Of a stretch of DNA of 64,000 nucleotides, positions 63,122 through 64,000 are shown piece after piece. The DNA lies in NCBI RefSeq assembly GCF_030693775.1, contig NZ_JAUXZY010000004.1:682001-746000 (forward strand), given 5' to 3'. The stretch's first letter is position 1. Every line of letters starts with the position of its first letter. Source of the DNA: Polynucleobacter sp. Its GTDB lineage: Bacteria > Pseudomonadota > Gammaproteobacteria > Burkholderiales > Burkholderiaceae. The notes beneath the pieces are model-generated. The model did no database searches, had not been told where the DNA came from, and worked only from the letters and a program-made list of their open reading frames with translations. The position numbers and the translations under genes were made by a program.

Positions 63122-63775
63122 ATGTATAGCGTAAAAGAACTTTTCGCTACCCTACAAGGTGAGGGCGCGCATGCTGGCCGTGCCGCGGTTTTTTGCCGTT
63201 TTGCGGGCTGTAATTTATGGAGCGGTCGCGAAGAAGATCGTGCCAATGCCGTGTGCCAATTTTGCGATACCGACTTTGTTGGCACGGATGGCGATGGCGG
63301 TGGAAAATTTGAGACTGCGCTAGATTTGGCCGCGCAAATTGAGCTTGCTTGGCAGGCAGCGGGTGGCGCTAGCCACCATCGTTATGTCGTGTTTACTGGC
63401 GGTGAACCTTTATTGCAACTCGATGCAGATTTAATCAGCGCACTGCATGCATTGCATTTTGAAATTGCGATTGAGACCAATGGCACGCTGCCTGTACCCA
63501 AAGGAGTGGATTGGGTTTGCGTGAGTCCAAAAGCGGGTTCTGAGCTAGTGGTCTTGCAGGCAGATGAAATGAAGTTAGTAGTTCCGCAAGTAGGCCATGA
63601 TGGATTGGAACAACTGCTGACGCGGTTTGAGCGAATGGACTACCGACATCGCTACATTCAGCCCATGGATGGGCTGCTGCGTTCAGAAAACACGGCATTA
63701 GCAGTGCGTATTTGCCAAAACAGGCCGCTCTGGCGGCTGAGCTTACAAACCCATAAATGGATCGGAATTCGATGA
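63122..63775 (+). CDS. queE: 7-carboxy-7-deazaguanine synthase
   Basis: QueE is the radical SAM enzyme that contracts 6-carboxytetrahydropterin to CDG on the way to queuosine. The 217 residues start MYSVKELFATLQGEGAHAGR. The cluster cysteines are Cys30, Cys45 and Cys48, the CX14CX2C spacing known from Burkholderia QueE, not the common CX3CX2C. FTGGEPLLQ and IETNGT follow. The stop overlaps the queD start as ATGA. Confidence 0.95.
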   Translation: MYSVKELFATLQGEGAHAGRAAVFCRFAGCNLWSGREEDRANAVCQFCDTDFVGTDGDGGGKFETALDLAAQIELAWQAAGGASHHRYVVFTGGEPLLQLDADLISALHALHFEIAIETNGTLPVPKGVDWVCVSPKAGSELVVLQADEMKLVVPQVGHDGLEQLLTRFERMDYRHRYIQPMDGLLRSENTALAVRICQNRPLWRLSLQTHKWIGIR

Positions 63776-64000
63776 GCATCCCCACCCCAGCCATTACCAT
63801 CACCCGTCGGCTTGAGTTTGATGCAGGACATCGCATTCCTCACCACGATGGCCAATGCCGTCATCTGCATGGGCATCGCTATGCGATTGAGTTAACCGTA
63901 TCGGGCGATGTGCTTGAGACCCCTGGCAAGGCAGACGATGGCATGGTGCTTGACTTTGGAGACATCAAGCGCCTGGCAAATGAACATCTGGTCAGCTTAT
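63772..64000 (+). CDS. queD: 6-carboxytetrahydropterin synthase, N-terminal part
   Basis: QueD converts dihydroneopterin triphosphate to 6-carboxytetrahydropterin, the substrate of QueE. The 76 codons present show the zinc-binding and catalytic residues: His20 in EFDAGH, Cys29 in DGQCRHLHGH, and His33/His35. MVLDFGDIK is the conserved later strand. The gene continues past the window end. ATGA overlap with queE supports co-translation. Confidence 0.93.
   Translation, partial: MSIPTPAITITRRLEFDAGHRIPHHDGQCRHLHGHRYAIELTVSGDVLETPGKADDGMVLDFGDIKRLANEHLVSL

Overview
The window reads as a stretch of chromosome from a betaproteobacterium of the order Burkholderiales. Gene content and small intergenic gaps suggest a streamlined freshwater Burkholderiaceae member such as Polynucleobacter. 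That is inference from gene order, protein style and moderate GC, not from a database match. Pointers include the canonical map / rpsB-tsf-pyrH-frr-uppS-cdsA-dxr-rseP-bamA-skp-lpxD-fabZ-lpxA-lpxB-rnhB block, the prfB-lysS pair, a QueE with the CX14CX2C cluster known from Burkholderia, and a lone LolC/E-type permease beside LolD.

Layout. 1-318 is the end of a TauD/TfdA-type dioxygenase. 433-6440 (minus) carries a conserved gene of uncertain function, recJ, prfB (with its programmed +1 frameshift), lysS and yggT. 6488-11758 (plus) carries lolC, lolD, tatD and comEC. 11778-12402 (minus) holds two small proteins and an initiator tRNA-fMet with its own terminator. 12557-16388 (plus) has kup, a secreted coiled-coil protein and radA. 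16432-19326 (minus) has dapD-dapE-prmB. 19502-26712 (plus) has smc, zipA, ligA and an AT-richer Nudix gene. 26709-30161 (minus) has map-glnD. 30413-45410 (plus) is the long translation / lipid / envelope block. 45426-48749 is the divergent ppsR/ppsA pair. 48829-52903 (minus) is a four-gene Anbu proteasome-homologue operon. smpB diverges from ratA-rnfH at 53.4 kb, followed by guaB-guaA and an anaerobic sulfatase maturase. 58634-61249 (minus) encodes a periplasmic HAD-family protein and an exported serine-type sulfatase. 61667-64000 (plus) has two tandem paralogous lipoproteins and queE-queD, with queD cut by the window end.

How the genes work together. Most of the window is housekeeping: translation (rpsB, tsf, frr, prfB, lysS, map, smpB, tRNA-fMet), outer-membrane construction (bamA, skp, rseP, lpxA/B/D, fabZ, lolC/D, uppS, cdsA), isoprenoid start (dxr), lysine/peptidoglycan precursors (dapD, dapE), GMP synthesis (guaB, guaA), DNA maintenance and uptake (recJ, radA, ligA, smc, rnhB, comEC), nitrogen signalling (glnD) and gluconeogenic PEP synthesis with its regulator.

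The accessory interest lies in three places. The first is the Anbu operon, preceded by dyads resembling NtrC half-sites. The second is the serine-type sulfatase together with its radical-SAM activator, which sits 6 nt downstream of guaA. The third is a tandem pair of uncharacterised lipoproteins upstream of queED. I found no CRISPR array, insertion sequence, prophage or rRNA gene.
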